Program-made: the position numbers and the translations under genes
Shown here: positions 34,969 to 47,416 of the stretch, one piece after another
Layout of the letters: each line of letters starts with the position of its first letter
Position numbering within the stretch: the first letter of the stretch is position 1
Notes under the pieces: model-generated
The model's database searches: none
Told to the model about the DNA's origin: nothing
The model's input: the letters and a program-made list of their open reading frames with translations, nothing else
Assembly: GCA_022605405.1 (NCBI GenBank)
Contig: JABYQQ010000003.1
Location: 868,001-932,000, forward strand
Length of the DNA stretch: 64,000 nucleotides
Reading direction: 5' to 3'
Source of the DNA: Earliella scabrosa
Taxonomy: Eukaryota > Basidiomycota > Agaricomycetes > Polyporales > Polyporaceae

Positions 34969-37900
34969 ATGCTCTCCCCTCCGTCCTCTTCCATCGCAGC
35001 CTGCGCACGAAGAGCGGTTGCGCTGCATTTTACCCGGCCCTTTGCTTCATCCTCGGCCCATGCATCTTCACTCGTAGACGAGGGCATCTCGCTCAAGAAA
35101 CCAAAAGTAACCAGAAAGAAGTATGCTGAGCTCCCGACTGCACGCGTTCTGCCGGACGGTAGCCCCGTACAACCCTTGGGGGAGTGGATTGGTGGACTTC
35201 GGGAGACGGTTGTCGCGTACGAGAATGTTTCCTCTTCCATGCGTGCGCATCATTCCATGCATGTTAATAAACTATCGTTCTAATACCACTCTACCATGGT
35301 CGCGTCGTATCAGAGGATGGGACGCGTCGGGCTGCCTCTGAACAACCAATTGAGTTCCCAGAAGGTGACCTGAGTCTGAGAACATCGCAAGCAGGCCATG
35401 TCTTGCCAGCCAAACCGAGGAAAAGACGCGTCAAGTCTGTACAGAGTCCACCAGAGGCGGAGGTACTTGGAAATGCTCCTGTAGATCCATCGGTGCCTGT
35501 GAGGCGGCGAAGGCGCAAGACTGTTCCGCAAGCAGAAGGTACTTGCATGGTGAATGTGACCACAAAGGGAAGCTCATGCCTTCGACTCTCAGAGGCAGAA
35601 GCCCCACCACCGAGCACTCCGTTAGCGGCAGAAATCCTCGAAAACTTGAGTAGATACCCACACTGCATATTGCTCACCCGGGTGGGACAGTTCTATGAGG
35701 TAGGTTGTAGTTAACCTTGCAAATATTACCATCTCACGCGGGCTATAGTCCTACTTTGATCAGGCGGCGGAGGTCTCCCGCCTACTCAACATCAAGCTAG
35801 CGAAGAGGACATGGAGCGGCCAACGAATCAATATGTGCGGTTTCCCGCTTATGCACTTGAACAAATACCTCAAGGTCCTCGTCCAAGACCATGGTCGCTT
35901 CGTCGCGCTGTGTGAAGAGTTTCCTCGCGATCCCATTTTGGGTGCGAAAGGTGGTTTTGACAGACGCGTGGCGCGAATCGTCACGCCCGGCACCCTCATA
36001 GACGAACCATTCCTCAACCCTTATGAGAACAACTACCTCTTGTCAGTGGTCTCTCGCCAGCCAGGCGTCTCGTCCAAGAGTTCTGCGGACTCAACGTCGA
36101 CCTCTGCAGTGGTTGGCCTTGCTTGGATAGACATCTCTACCGGAGAGTTCTACACGAAAACCATTGCGAGTGGAGCATTACGAGACGAGCTGGTTCGCAT
36201 CAATCCCAAAGAGGTCGTCTTGGACGAGCAGCTTCGGGACGACGATGACAATCCAGTTCGGAGAGCTGTGGTCGAAGAAGGCTTGCTCGTATCCTACCTC
36301 GCTCCACCCGAAAGCTCGTCGCATGAACCCCAGGCGGCGTCTGCTGCCGTCGAGCTCAGTCCAGATGACCTCACCTCCCAGATAGAGATGTCGAAGGAGG
36401 TGCTTCCTGCTCAGCTCACCAATGAGGAAGGTGGTGCAGTTGCGCTCCTGACAGCTTTCATGCACGCAAACTTGATGGAGCACATGCCCTCGCTCAGCAC
36501 CCCAAACAGGGAGTTGTCCAGCGGCCGGATGCAGATTGACTCGCATACAGTGAAAGCCCTCGAAATCCGCGAAGGGATGCGGGAAGGGGGAACCACCGGC
36601 AGTCTCCTCAGCGTCATCAAGCGGACGGTGACCACGAGTGGTACCCGCCTACTGGCACGCTGGTTATGTGAGTCAACGCCACCATTTGCACATGTCGGAG
36701 AGTCCTTTCTTACATGCATCGTCGTAGGTTCTCCCAGCACGTCCGTCGCTGAGATAAATGCACGACAGTCGCTTGTTGCCTTCTTCCACTCTCGGCCTTT
36801 CTTGCGACAGGATCTGGTGCAAAGCCTCCGTGACGCCGAAGATGCTACTCGCATTGTGCAGAAGTTCCTCCTCGGACGCGGTAGCTATCACGACCTCACC
36901 GCCATCTGCACGACGATCGATATATGGACGTCTATCAAGGAACGGATCCTCATGGAGAAGAGTATGGAAGGACAAGATGTCGAACACATCGACGACGCGG
37001 AGTGGGCAAGCATTGAGGCTCTCATGGACAGGTTGAGCGACCTCGATAGCCTGGCCAGGCGGATCCGAATGTCTCTCTCGCAAAGGGAGACCACTGTATC
37101 CGAAGGCGATGTCGACATTGAAAGCGAACTTCCACCCATCACTCCCGTACCTGTGCGCGACCCTCGCAACCCTCTGGGTATCACCGAATGGATCATCAAG
37201 CCTGAGTGAGTGCTAGTCTTTCGCGCGATTGCTCGTTATGAACAGCCTCTTCAGGTTCTCGGAAGAGTTGACGAAGCTGCATACTACCTTGCAGTCCCTC
37301 CTAACGGAGAAGGATAGCCTTGAGAGACATCTGCAGCGTGCATATGGTAAAGCAATGGGCCCTCGTAGCATCTACTCTCTCTGACGTAGGCTTAGACGCG
37401 CCGTCGTTGACTTTGCGTGCATCGCCTGGACAGGGCATGCATATCCACCTAGCGCGCAAGCGAGATGCCCTCAAAATCCGAGAAGACAGTGACTTTGTTA
37501 GCCTCATGGAGACTGGTTCGACGTGCACCTTCTTTCACAAGGTATCCTTCAATCTCAACTCTCCTCTCGACGGCTCTGACAGCCTTGGTGCCGTAGCCCT
37601 GGTCGCAGCTCGGTGCTCAGATCAGTGACACTGCCCTTGCAATCAACATCGCCGAGAGGGAGGCATTCGAAATGCTACGGAAAGACGTCAGTCACTCCCA
37701 ATCATCCTGAACCAAGTCATCTCATGTTCTCTTCAGGTCATCAGTTATTCCGTAGAACTCAGGCGCAATGCTCGCATCGTCGACGAGCTCGACGTAACTT
37801 TGGCCTTTGCCAACCTCGCCGTGGAGATGCGATTTGTGCGGCCGGTCGTGACGGAAGGGTCGGTGTCTTTCCTCTCTACGTAACTACCAAGTGCATCGAC

Positions 37901-38820
37901 TGACCACACATGACCTTTGACAGAACTTCTTATCACGTCGTTAACGGTCGCCATCCCACAGTCGAGCTTGGCCTTCTCACCTCGGGGCGTGGCTTCACAC
38001 CGAATACCGTCACCTTCACCCCGGACTCGCAGCTCCATGTCATCACTGGCCCCAACATGGCGGGCAAGTCCACGCTTCTCCGGCAAACCGCGCTCATCGC
38101 TATTCTCGCGCAGACGGGGTCCTTCGTCCCCGCGGACTCGGCGGAGCTGGGTATAGTGGACAAAGTATTCTCCCGTGTGGGCGCGAAAGACGATCTGTTC
38201 CGCGATCGGAGCACGTTCATGGTCGAGATGTTGGAGGCGAGCGACATCTTGCGGCGGGCTACGCCGAACAGCTTGGTAGGTTCTTACTCCCTATCGACCC
38301 CTCGACTGACGTGTTAAAGCGAAGCATCCAATCATGCTAGGTCATCATGGACGAGGTCGGCCGTGGAACGACGGTCGAGGATGGACTGGCGATTGCATTT
38401 GCTACTGTCCACCACCTCGTCTCCGTGAATGGCTGTCGGGCGATGTTTGCCACCCATTTCCACGAGCTCGCCGACATGCTTGGTCACGACTCCCAGAACC
38501 ACACAGGGGTCGGCGCGTTCTCAAAGGTCGCGTTCTTCTGCACCGACGTTGACGAGATTGAGGTGAGCTTTGTTCACGGGGCAGCGAGGACTACTCTGAT
38601 CGGACTACAGAACGGCTTCTTCACCTACTCGCACCGTCTCGCGCCCGGCGTGAACCGAGACAGCCACGGACTGAAGGTCGCACAGCTGGCTGGCATGCCA
38701 GACTCGGCCATCGACGTGGCACGCTCGGCCCTAGCATGGCTGAAGAAACGTTCGGCAGAAAGAGACACCAGCAACCTTGATTTGCGGACGCTAGGCCAGG
38801 CTTTGGCAACTTGCCGATGA
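34969..38820 (+). CDS. MSH1: Mitochondrial MutS homologue Msh1
   Basis: Msh1 is a MutS-family ATPase that maintains mitochondrial DNA. Eleven exons (34969-35242, 35314-35699, 35749-36667, 36728-37205, 37255-37346, 37390-37541, 37609-37686, 37737-37858, 37924-38275, 38341-38562, 38611-38820) join in phase to 1094 residues. The start gives a basic, Ser/Arg-rich mitochondrial presequence ([15 protein letters not shown]). The mismatch-recognition domain includes [10 protein letters not shown] and [15 protein letters not shown], although the usual Phe-X-Glu of bacterial MutS is FYE here. The ATPase core is complete: Walker [11 protein letters not shown], Walker [12 protein letters not shown] and [10 protein letters not shown]. 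It is slightly longer than yeast Msh1. The first intron's position is inferred from phase and a TTCTAATAC branch site. Confidence 0.93.
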
Positions 38821-39005
38821 TCCCCATCGTAGCATACCGCTTCATCTTAATCCGCTGCGATGCACGCCGTGGTTTTCTGTGTGAATTCGCGCCACGCGAG
38901 CTCCGGCCCCTGGGGCCATAAAATGAGCCTCCAGCTAAAGTCGTCACACCCAATAACCATTCTAGATCGTACAGTAGATACTTTTCGATGCGACTAAGCC
39001 TCAAC
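38821..39005. other. Short gap between convergent genes
   Basis: 185 bp between the MSH1 and aconitase-family stop codons. It must hold both 3' UTRs, so the transcripts may overlap. Confidence 0.5.
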
Positions 39006-42000
39006 TCAGTTCGCAGCGCCAGTAATCTGCGCGCGAATATGGTTGAGCGCAGAGCCCGCGCGAAGCCACTTGAGCTGGTCGGCGGACATGGTGTGGCGCA
39101 CGGGCACCTCGAACGTCTCGCCGCTCCTCCGCGTCACACGAAGGCGGATAGTCGCGTCCGCCTTGCCCTCAAGCAGGTCCGCGAGCCCGAGCGTCTCGAC
39201 AACGTCGCCCGCGCCGATGCGCGTGTAGTCATTCTTGTCCGCGAACCAGAGCGGGAGGATGCCTTGTTTCTGTGACCGGCGAAGGGTTGTTGTGAGTGCG
39301 AAGACGAGCATGAAGTAGAGGAATGGCGTGTACCTTTAGGTTCGTCTCATGAATCCGGGCAAAGGAGCGTGCCACGATGGCCGCGCATCCTGCCATTGCG
39401 TCAGTACGGGACCCGTCGAAGATCAACGCATATATGCATACCATAGAAGCGCGGCTGCAGAGCAGCATGTTCGCGCGCACTGCCCTCACCGTAGTTGTCG
39501 TCAACGACGAGCGCCCACGGCTGGTTGCGCGCCTTGAACCGCTTCGCCACTGCAGGGATGGTGTCGGTCTCGGACTCCGAAGGAGCATGTTCGTGGTCGA
39601 ACGCGACGTTCACCTCGCCGCCCTCGTCGTTGACAGCAGTGATGACTAATCCGGTATGAACTCAGTGAGATAGTGCGCCGTGACTAAGTCGTGCGACTCA
39701 CGGAGGTTTTCAGAGATGTTCGTCAAGTGGCCCTTGTACTTGAGCCATGGACCCTACCCAATCCCTTCAGCTTCATCCACATAGATTGGAACAGTACAAG
39801 CGACACGTACTGCAGCAGAAATATGGTCCGTGGTGCACTTGCCCCTGACGCGCATCAACACCTTGAGCGGCGGGAGCTCCAAGCCCCTCGGGTTGCCCGA
39901 ACCTTCACCGAAATGGCTCGGGAACGGCTGCAAGATCTCCAGCCTCTGCGAGTCTGGGCGGATTACCACGTCCGTCTCTGGCTGCGGCGCGGGCATCGGC
40001 GCGGGATAGTATCGTGTCTCTCCCGGGGTGAAGCCTGCCTCAGGTAGGTCTTGACCACGAGGGGGTGTGAAGCGGAAAGGCTCCCCGGAAGGCAATGGAA
40101 TGGAGTCCGTCATCGGGTTGAAGGAGAGCTTGCCGGAGAAGGCCATGGCGGTGACCACGGTGGGTGAGGCGAGGAAGTTCATGGTGAGCCGGTTGCCGTC
40201 GTTGCGGGACTTGAAGTTGCGGTTGAAGGAGGTGAGGATCGCGTTCTCCTCGCCTTGCTTGTCCTCGCGCTTCCACTGTAGGTACGTGATAAGGGGTCAG
40301 CGATGTTCGCACACGATAGAAGGTAGACCGCACTTGTCCGATGCAGGGTCCGCAGGCATTGGCGAGAACCGTTGCGCCGACGCCCTCGAGTTCGCTGGCG
40401 ATCTGGTCACGCTCGATGGTTGCTCGGATTTGCTCAGAGCCTGGGGTGCAGAGGAAAGGGACCTTTGATGACGCATTAGCTATGGTCCCACACGCGAGGA
40501 TAGTAGGTATGCTTGTAACCAACCTTGGTCTTCAACCCTGCCTGTTTCGCTTGTCGGGCGAGGTCGGCCACACTAGTCATGTCCTCGTAGGAGCTGTTGG
40601 TACAAGAACCGATGAGCGCAGCAGATAGCTCATCCTTCCAGCCCTGTTCCTTGATAAATGAGCCGAACTTCGACAACGGGGTAGCTAAGTCCGGCGTGAA
40701 AGGCCCGTTGATCGTTGGTTCCAGTTCTGAGAGGTTCTGTTACACATTTGCGGCTTATAAGTGAGCATGTTCCCACCCTGCAAATCGGATCATACTCACA
40801 ATCTCAATAACCTCGTCGTACTCCGCGCCCTCGTCGGCCGCAAGGTACCCATTCGCTGCTGCCTCGTCTGCAGCCCGGGCAACAGGAGCACGGCCGGTTG
40901 CTTCCAGGTACGCTCGCATGCGAGGTGTGTACGGGAACGTAGATGTTGTAGCACCGACCTCAGCACCCATGTTTGCAACCGTAGCCAAGCCTGCGGATGT
41001 CAACGATCACAGAACCTGGTTCAAGGTGGTGCTGCAACGGACATACCAGTACAGGACTGATTGAACACGCCGGGACCAAAGTACTCGAGAATAGCACCGG
41101 TGCCGCCCTGTGACCGAGAGAATTATATCAGTTCATCAGTTTGCAAGGGAACCAATCAAAACCGCGCACCCTGACGGTCAGCTTTCCAGCGACGTGGAGA
41201 ATTAGATCCTTCGGAGTAGTCCATCCGTTCATTTGTCCAGTTAGGCGGATACCTTGGTAGTCCTGTCAACCCTGGCGTAATTGTTGTGACATGCTATGGG
41301 GAAAACCAACCGATTATCTTGGGTGCTTTCAGTTCCCATGGAGTGCCAGTCAAAGCATCGACGGCGTCAGCACCGCCTACACCAATGGCGAGCATACCCA
41401 GACCCCCGGCATTGGGTGTATGCGAGTCTGGATAACCTCATTAGTCTTAAATTAGACGGAGGCGGGTTCAAGCTCGAACCTGTGCCGAGCCTACGCCAGA
41501 GTTAGCCAGCACGACCATACTGGAGCAGGAAGGGCACTAACATGAGCATTCCAGGAGCAGCATAATTCTCGAGCACAATTTGGTGGATGATGCCCGAGCC
41601 AGGCTTCCAGAACTCGATGCCATACTTGCGAGCCGCGCTCTCAAGGAAGTCGAAGACCTCTTGATTGGTCACAATAGACCTCTACAGGCGTACGTCGCAT
41701 TGATATGGGGAGATAAGGGAGAAGCGCAGAACGTACTTGTAGGTCCTTCTCTGCACCTTCCGCCGCTTGAATGAGATGGTCGCAGTGAATGCTGGCAGGA
41801 ACAGCACATCTTGTCATTCCAGCACTCATGAACTGGAGTCTTCAGGCAATCAATCATAGTGAGAACAGAGAGGCAGACACTGAGACAGACTCACAAAGCC
41901 ATCTGAGCGGATGCATCCTGCATGGCTACTCGCTCGGGGCTGAGCTGCAGGTACGTCTCTCCTCGTGTGATTCCGCCATTGGCCAGTGTCTGCTCCGGCT

Positions 42001-42238
42001 CATAGATATGACTGTAGAGAATCTTTTCCGCGAGAGTCAAGGGCCTGTTTCCAAGCAAGTCGCGGACTGTCGCAAGTGTTTCTTGGAGCTTTGGGTAAGG
42101 CGGCGTGATCGAAGTGCAATCCTTCTCTGGAAGGGAAGTAGGGGTCGCGAGGGTCCTGCGCTGGACAGAGATGGCTGGTGCCCTGGAGGAACGGAGGTTG
42201 CGGACGAGACCGCGGGGAGCAAGAGGGGCTTGTCGCAT
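39006..42238 (-). CDS. ACO2: Mitochondrial aconitase/homocitrate dehydratase, Aco2-type
   Basis: This is an iron-sulphur hydro-lyase of the aconitase family. About 770-790 residues are encoded in many exons. The N-terminus ([18 protein letters not shown]) is a mitochondrial presequence. Conserved blocks are [74 protein letters not shown] and [13 protein letters not shown]. The cluster cysteines lie in SCTNS and [37 protein letters not shown] and [12 protein letters not shown] follow. Several segments ([29 protein letters not shown]-like TTPKDLI) resemble yeast Aco2, which dehydrates homocitrate in lysine synthesis, more than Aco1. The Aco2 assignment rests on recalled similarity. One TGACTC core lies 90 bp upstream. 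Confidence 0.88.
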
Positions 42239-42657
42239 GGCAAGTCTAAGGACAGACCAGCAGTCCAGAGGCCCGCAAAGGATGTTTGTCAGGACACGGT
42301 CAGCAGCCACAGGCAGATAAGTGAGCCGAGTCACTCGCCGGGAAAGAAATTGACGGACACACCGGGCCGGTCACAGAACGCGTCGTCGTGACAGACCGCG
42401 TCCACCAATCATGGCGCTCTCATTCGCTCGACATCATCTCGCAAAAACTGCACGTCGACGCGGTTTGGCACCTGCACCCAGCTGGGTGCTTCGAGCCAGT
42501 CTCGGTCCTGCGCCATTCGTGGCACAGATTCTGGAGACGAGCACAACGACGTCCCAACAGAAACATCGTCATCATGATGGTATGCACTACTTAGTACTCA
42601 CCGCGCCCACAACTGCGACTAGACGTGCGTGCTGAGACAGAACCTCCTCAGGAAAAC
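42239..42657. other. Divergent intergenic region with a presequence-like small frame
   Basis: 419 bp between the Aco2-type gene and the first tandem F-box-like gene. A plus-strand ATG at 42411 opens a 74-codon frame whose first 20 residues look like a mitochondrial presequence (MALSFARHHLAKTARRRG). It has no visible continuation. Confidence 0.35.
42328..42333 (-). promoter_or_regulatory. TGACTC core upstream of the Aco2-type gene
   Basis: GAGTCA on the plus strand, i.e. TGACTC in the orientation of the Aco2-type gene, 90 bp before its ATG. It matches the elements upstream of LYS1. Confidence 0.4.
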
Positions 42658-44221
42658 ATGCGTATGGTCCTCGATACCCCGTCGTCTCAGGTTCTCGACT
42701 ATGATGTCCTCCTCGCCGTAATGTCACAATGCGACAAGTCCTCGGTCGCGTCTCTCATGCGTACTTGCTCCACCATGTACCATGCCGGGGCGAAGCATGT
42801 ACTCGACGGCAACGTCCTCCTGTGGAACCCCGGACTCATCGACTCCTTCTGTCACTTTATGCTGGCAGAAGATGGGACCCGCTTCCGCCTCCTCCGTGAG
42901 CTCACACTTGCTACCGGATCCGTCCCTAAGAAGGCGATCCCCATGCTCTTGAAGGTTATACTCAAGATGGACCATCTCGAATCGCTCAAGATGATGGATT
43001 CCGAAAATCTCCTCGCGTCTCACTTGAAGCTTTCGAAACACATCGTGCGGCTCCCCGGTCTCCGCCATCTCACCCTCCATAACGCGTGCGCGCGCTCTAC
43101 TCAAATGGTGCGGCGCATACGCTCCAAGCTGATCACTTTCCACATCGACTACGGCGCTGTTGATGACGGCACGTTCCTCGAGTCGCTCGACGACGTGGAA
43201 AGACTTCGCCACCATCCGGCTTTCCTATGCCAGGCATTCAGGTCGACATTAGAAGAGATGGTGACTGCATACGACGATCCGCACGAAGAGCAGCCACACA
43301 GTGACGCCCTCGTGTACCCGAAGTTGTGGAAACTCCGTGTCTATGAAGAGCTCCCGTGGGCCCATCCCTATGTCTGTACCTTTCCCAATGTGACACACCT
43401 GTCCATACGGTCCTTGTACGACACGGAGCCCTTCTCCGACGACCTCATGGTCGAATACATGCAACACCGACAGGTCAGTATGCAGAAGCAGATGGATCGC
43501 GGAACCTGGCTCAAACTCCGGGAATACGATGGCGGACAACTGGGGCTCTTCCTCATCGGTCTTACCTGCCGGATTCCCCGTGTCTCCTTGCACCCCATCC
43601 GACGCGACAACTTACAACTACTAGAGTCCATCTTGGACTCGGCAAAGCCTGAGGTTCTCCAGCTGTCCGTTGTCCACGCCGACATCTTCGGTCCATCGGA
43701 CAAAGAACTCCCTGCGATTCTTCGCCTACCCTGTTGTGCGACTCTCAAGAAGGTCCAGATCACTGTTGACATCGGACTCGAGGCACGAAACGTCAACATC
43801 AGCAATTCCATGGTAGCTCTCATTGTACCCAATTATTGTTCGCTTAGTGCTGATTGTGCGCCTTGCATTGGGCATGTTATAGGACAATCTCCGCGAATCG
43901 CTGATCACACTATCGATCGAGAGCCTGGAGGTCAAGCTCGTAGCCATGTCCGATCTCGCTCGGACTCGTCGAACGTACGATGTTAGAGTAGATCCAGACG
44001 CTCCCGACGGAGTCGTGGTGATTCCCTCTACTGGCCCGCCCGCCCCTCTGCTGCCCGTGGAACGCTCGCTCGCCAGATTCGATCCTTCGGGATACACGCA
44101 AAGACTTTCCGATGCAATCGCGACGTTGAAGGAGGTGTCAATCGATGTTAACGGGCCACGCGACAGGAGATCGACTGCGAGATGGACCAGGAGCGAGGAT
44201 GTTGAAATGCGTTCGGCCTAG
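42658..44221 (+). CDS. F-box-like protein, tandem copy 1
   Basis: Two exons (42658-43812, 43883-44221) give 497 residues. The N-terminus has an F-box-like helix set: LDYDVLLAVMSQC, SLMRTCSTMYHAGAKHVL. Irregular leucine-rich segments follow (RLPGLRHLTLHNA, FPNVTHLSIRSL). The C-terminal exon starts at DNLRESLITL and contains PPAPLLPVERSLARFDP. The intron sits exactly where the next gene has its intron, just before the DNL motif, which shows the pair arose by tandem duplication. An E3-ligase adaptor role is inferred from the F-box-like start. No zinc or catalytic residues are seen. Confidence 0.8.
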
Positions 44222-44747
44222 GTTCAAAGATCATTGTGCCGCGTACCTTGGATACCATGCCTGTGACCAATTAGTGCTGTCCTTTGCGTTCGATGAATTG
44301 TAGAAGTTGTTCCGGGACGGAGTCTGGCAGCGGACGGTGCTGAACGCGTCGGCTGTCGGACTCTGAAAGTAGGTGCTAAAGATCTCGGACTGCCCCTGCT
44401 TCGTGTCGCGATATCGAGCACGACTTGAGGCTGCGTGTCTCCCAACCATCATCACGGTGAGTCCAACTTACGGTAACGATGATTCTGCGCTGAGAACGTC
44501 CATACCGATGCACAGATAACGTGTTCATTGGCAACGGCCTGACGGGGGTAGTAGTATCAAAGACCGATTGAACCTACGCCCGGATCCGCCTAAACGCCTA
44601 AGAGCATAGTCATAAGATTCACCCCTCTGGGTCCCCACCAGGAGCACTCCTCCCATCGAAGCTCAGCATATATATGCTCCCTAACCTCTGATCAGCCGAG
44701 CTCCACGTAACTAACGGTGCACAATACACAGGACGCTGCCCATACCG
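44222..44747. other. Intergenic between tandem F-box-like genes
   Basis: 526 bp of upstream sequence for the second copy. No gene or clear motif. Confidence 0.5.
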
Positions 44748-46367
44748 ATGGAAGTGGACACGGTACCACCACCACCGCTCCCCCGAGCCCCAGAGCTCAA
44801 CTTCGACATCCTGTTCACGATCATGTCCTTTGCCCACAACCCCGGGATCGCACGCATGATGCGCACCTGCTCCACCCTCTACCACGGCGGCGCCAAGCTC
44901 CTCCTGAGCGAGCCCGTGCAGCTCGCGACCGACGGCGCCGTCATCTCCTTCTGCTTCTTCATGCTCGCCGAAAAGCGCGCCCGCTTCCGCTACCTCCGCG
45001 CCCTCACGCTTGACACCGGCCTCCTGCACGAGTCCGCCGCGCGCGGACTCGTCGTCATCCTCCGCCGCATGGCGCACCTCACCGCGCTCTCCCTCGCGAA
45101 CGCCCAGGACCTCCTCCGCTCCGCGCGCGACCTCCCCGACGCCCTCGCAGGCCTCCCCGCGCTCCGCACCCTCAGCATCGCGAACGCGGACCGCCGCGCG
45201 TGCGAGCTCCTCCGCGCGCTGTCGCCGGGCGCGACGCGTCTCACGGCGCTCCGGCTCGAGTTCGGGTACGTCGGCGAGGGCATGGAGATATTCTACGAGA
45301 CGATCGACCCGGACGACCTCCCGGACTTCCACCCCGTCGCGCTGTGCGCCGCCGCGGCGTCGACACTCGAGCGCCTCTCTGTCGCGTACTGCAACACGGC
45401 GGGCACGGAGATGTGGGGGCCTGCCGCGCCAGTGGTGTACCCGCGGATGCGGACCCTCGAGCTGCAGGACGAGTGGCCGCTGATGCGGCCGTACATCCGC
45501 GCGTTCCCGAACCTGGTGCGCCTCACGATCCGCTCGAATCGCGAGGAGTACGGCGAGGACCTTGCGAGCATGGCGGACTGGTTCGACGAGAACCGGCAGG
45601 TGAACATGGAGGATCAGCTCGTGAACGCGCAGTGGCACCACCTCGAGGAGTACGACGGCGCGGTCATTGGGCTCTACCTGGCTGGTCTGCCGTGCAGGAT
45701 ACCCAGGGTGAAGCTTTGGCTGGTCGAGGAGGAGCACTTGCCGCTCCTGGACCCTATTCTGACCGATGCAAAGCCGACTGAACTCAACATGCGGGTCCGG
45801 GGTTTGCTCCTTGACTTGGACGCGCCAAAGAGCATATTAGATTCTTTACGCCAGGACGGATGCGCGTCGCTCACAGCGCTGAGGCTTAATCTAGACATAT
45901 GCAATAAAGACAGACACAAGGACGTTGTTCAAGCGTTGGTATGTCCGGTGGCCGCCCTGGAACTGTGGTTACATGTGCGCTAACCTAAACACCGCCTTCA
46001 GGATAACCTCCTTGTCACTATGAAGCATCTGCCTCTTCTTGAGACATTCGAGCTCAGTCTGCGTCCATCCGGGGACCTAGATCCCACAGGATTAGCACGG
46101 TCGCACTTCGTCTACTCCGACAGCCCCGATCAATTTTGGATATGCGATCGACCCCCGACCCCGGTTCCGCTTCTACCTGTAGAGCGCACACTGCTTGAGG
46201 GATTCGATCCTCTCGAATATATCCGATGGGTTTTCGAAGGTGTACATACTCTGAAGAGTGCAAAGATTGAAGTAGAAGGCCCACGCAACGGTGGAACAAG
46301 AGTCCTGCAACTGAGAAGAGGAGAGAATGGCAAGATCATCGTACAGAGCGACCTCGTATCAGGGTAA
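44748..46367 (+). CDS. F-box-like protein, tandem copy 2
   Basis: Two exons (44748-45938, 46002-46367) give 518 residues. It is collinear with copy 1 throughout: LNFDILFTIMSFA, MMRTCSTLYHGGAKLLL, FMLAEKRARFRYLRALTL, LEEYDGAVIGLYLAGL, the intron before DNLLVTM, and PLLPVERTLLEGFDPLEY. The block 44.82-45.66 kb is far richer in G and C than copy 1, mostly at third codon positions. This also creates a 372-codon antisense frame that I treat as an artefact. Function is inferred as for copy 1. Confidence 0.82.
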
Positions 46368-46545
46368 AGCTTCACGAACTTGTTGATCACCCCTAGAAAT
46401 GCTGAATTTGAGCATAGTCCCAGACCATCACCGCTGGCTGTCACGCCGTCTGAAATCCGTTTATGTGATCAATGTAGGGCACGAATCGCGCGACACGATA
46501 CTTAGTGCAAGAATATACAGAAGAATTACTGAGGTAGTAGATAAT

Positions 46546-47416
46546 TCATGCAGTCGTGGGGTTGTCTGACACGTCTCCACCAGTGGCGCACCCAGTCTGG
46601 GAGAGACCGGCCCCGCCCGCGTTGTCTACGAGATGGTCAGCAACGGCACAGCCGGACCAGCAGGAGGACTCACTCGAATCGATGTTCATGACGCCACCCG
46701 AGTTCCAGACGTTTCCTCCCTGGGCATTGCCGGAACTTCCGGAGTACGCGTTACCGCCCGAACCACGCCCATTTCCGTGCCCACCATTGGCGCAACCAGC
46801 AATGGAGTTGCCTCCCGTCCCGGCGTTGTTGGAGTTCATGTTCATGAGCGTCGGCATGCCGTAGTTATCGCCCTGATTGACAACATCGCCTCCGTTGACA
46901 TCGCCAGAGTTCCCGGTATATGCGTTGCCGCCCATAGTTCCGTTGTCGTCTGTGCGCTTCGCGTGGCTAGTCGTACGGCCGCTAGGGTGTAAGTACTGGA
47001 GAGCAAACGAACAGCAGGGTAGACGTACTTAGCAACCGAGCCGCCGGAGACACTGCCAGTGGAACCAGAGTAGGCGTTCCCGCCCGCAGTGAATGCATCC
47101 AACGCCTTCTTCAGCAACTCTCTGGGAGCGATCCTAACACTCGTCGTGAGCCAAAGGGAACGAGCAGCTCTAGCGTGACATACTTGGCAAGAGTGTTGAG
47201 GGATGGAGCATGGTCCGGAACGGCCTCACGCGCGACCTTGGTTCCTACGATGGGGTGGAGATGTGGCCTGGGCGACGACTCGGACGCAGCTGATTCGGGG
47301 CCTGAGACTGCGTAGACGTGCGAGTTGTAGCTGCCCGGCTTGGGGAGAGGGGAGGCGGTAGCGATGCCGGAGCTGAGAGCGGCGACGGCAACAAGGGCGA
47401 GAGTAGGAGTGCGCAT
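46546..47416 (-). CDS. Secreted Gly/Asn-rich protein with GGNAY repeats
   Basis: Three exons (47416-47184, 47133-47029, 46981-46546) give 257 residues. The first 21 residues are a signal peptide (ALVAVAALSSGIATAS). Three copies of a roughly 19-residue unit of form GGNAY-S/T-G-x-S/T-G-x-x-x-GG-x-V occur (47084-47029 plus the next exon, 46932-46876, 46758-46702). A KR pair just before copy 2 (SHAKRTDDNG) is a possible Kex2 cleavage site. Four cysteines lie in the C-terminal part (GCANGG, SCWSGC, TGCATGG). I cannot assign a function. The regular Gly/Asn spacing suggests a beta-solenoid or self-assembling surface protein, as inference. Confidence 0.75.
46702..47084 (-). repeat. Three GGNAY protein repeats
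   Basis: Diverged coding repeats of about 57 bp at 47084-47031 (ending at an intron), 46932-46876 and 46758-46702. The units read GGNAYSGSTGSVSGGSV, GGNAYTGNSGDVNGGDV and GGNAYSGSSGNAQGGNV. Confidence 0.85.

Noticed and set aside
44619..45737. 372-codon open frame on the minus strand
   Set aside because: It lies antisense to the F-box-like gene, is rich in Arg/Glu/His/Val dictated by the GC-rich sense codons, and has no family features.
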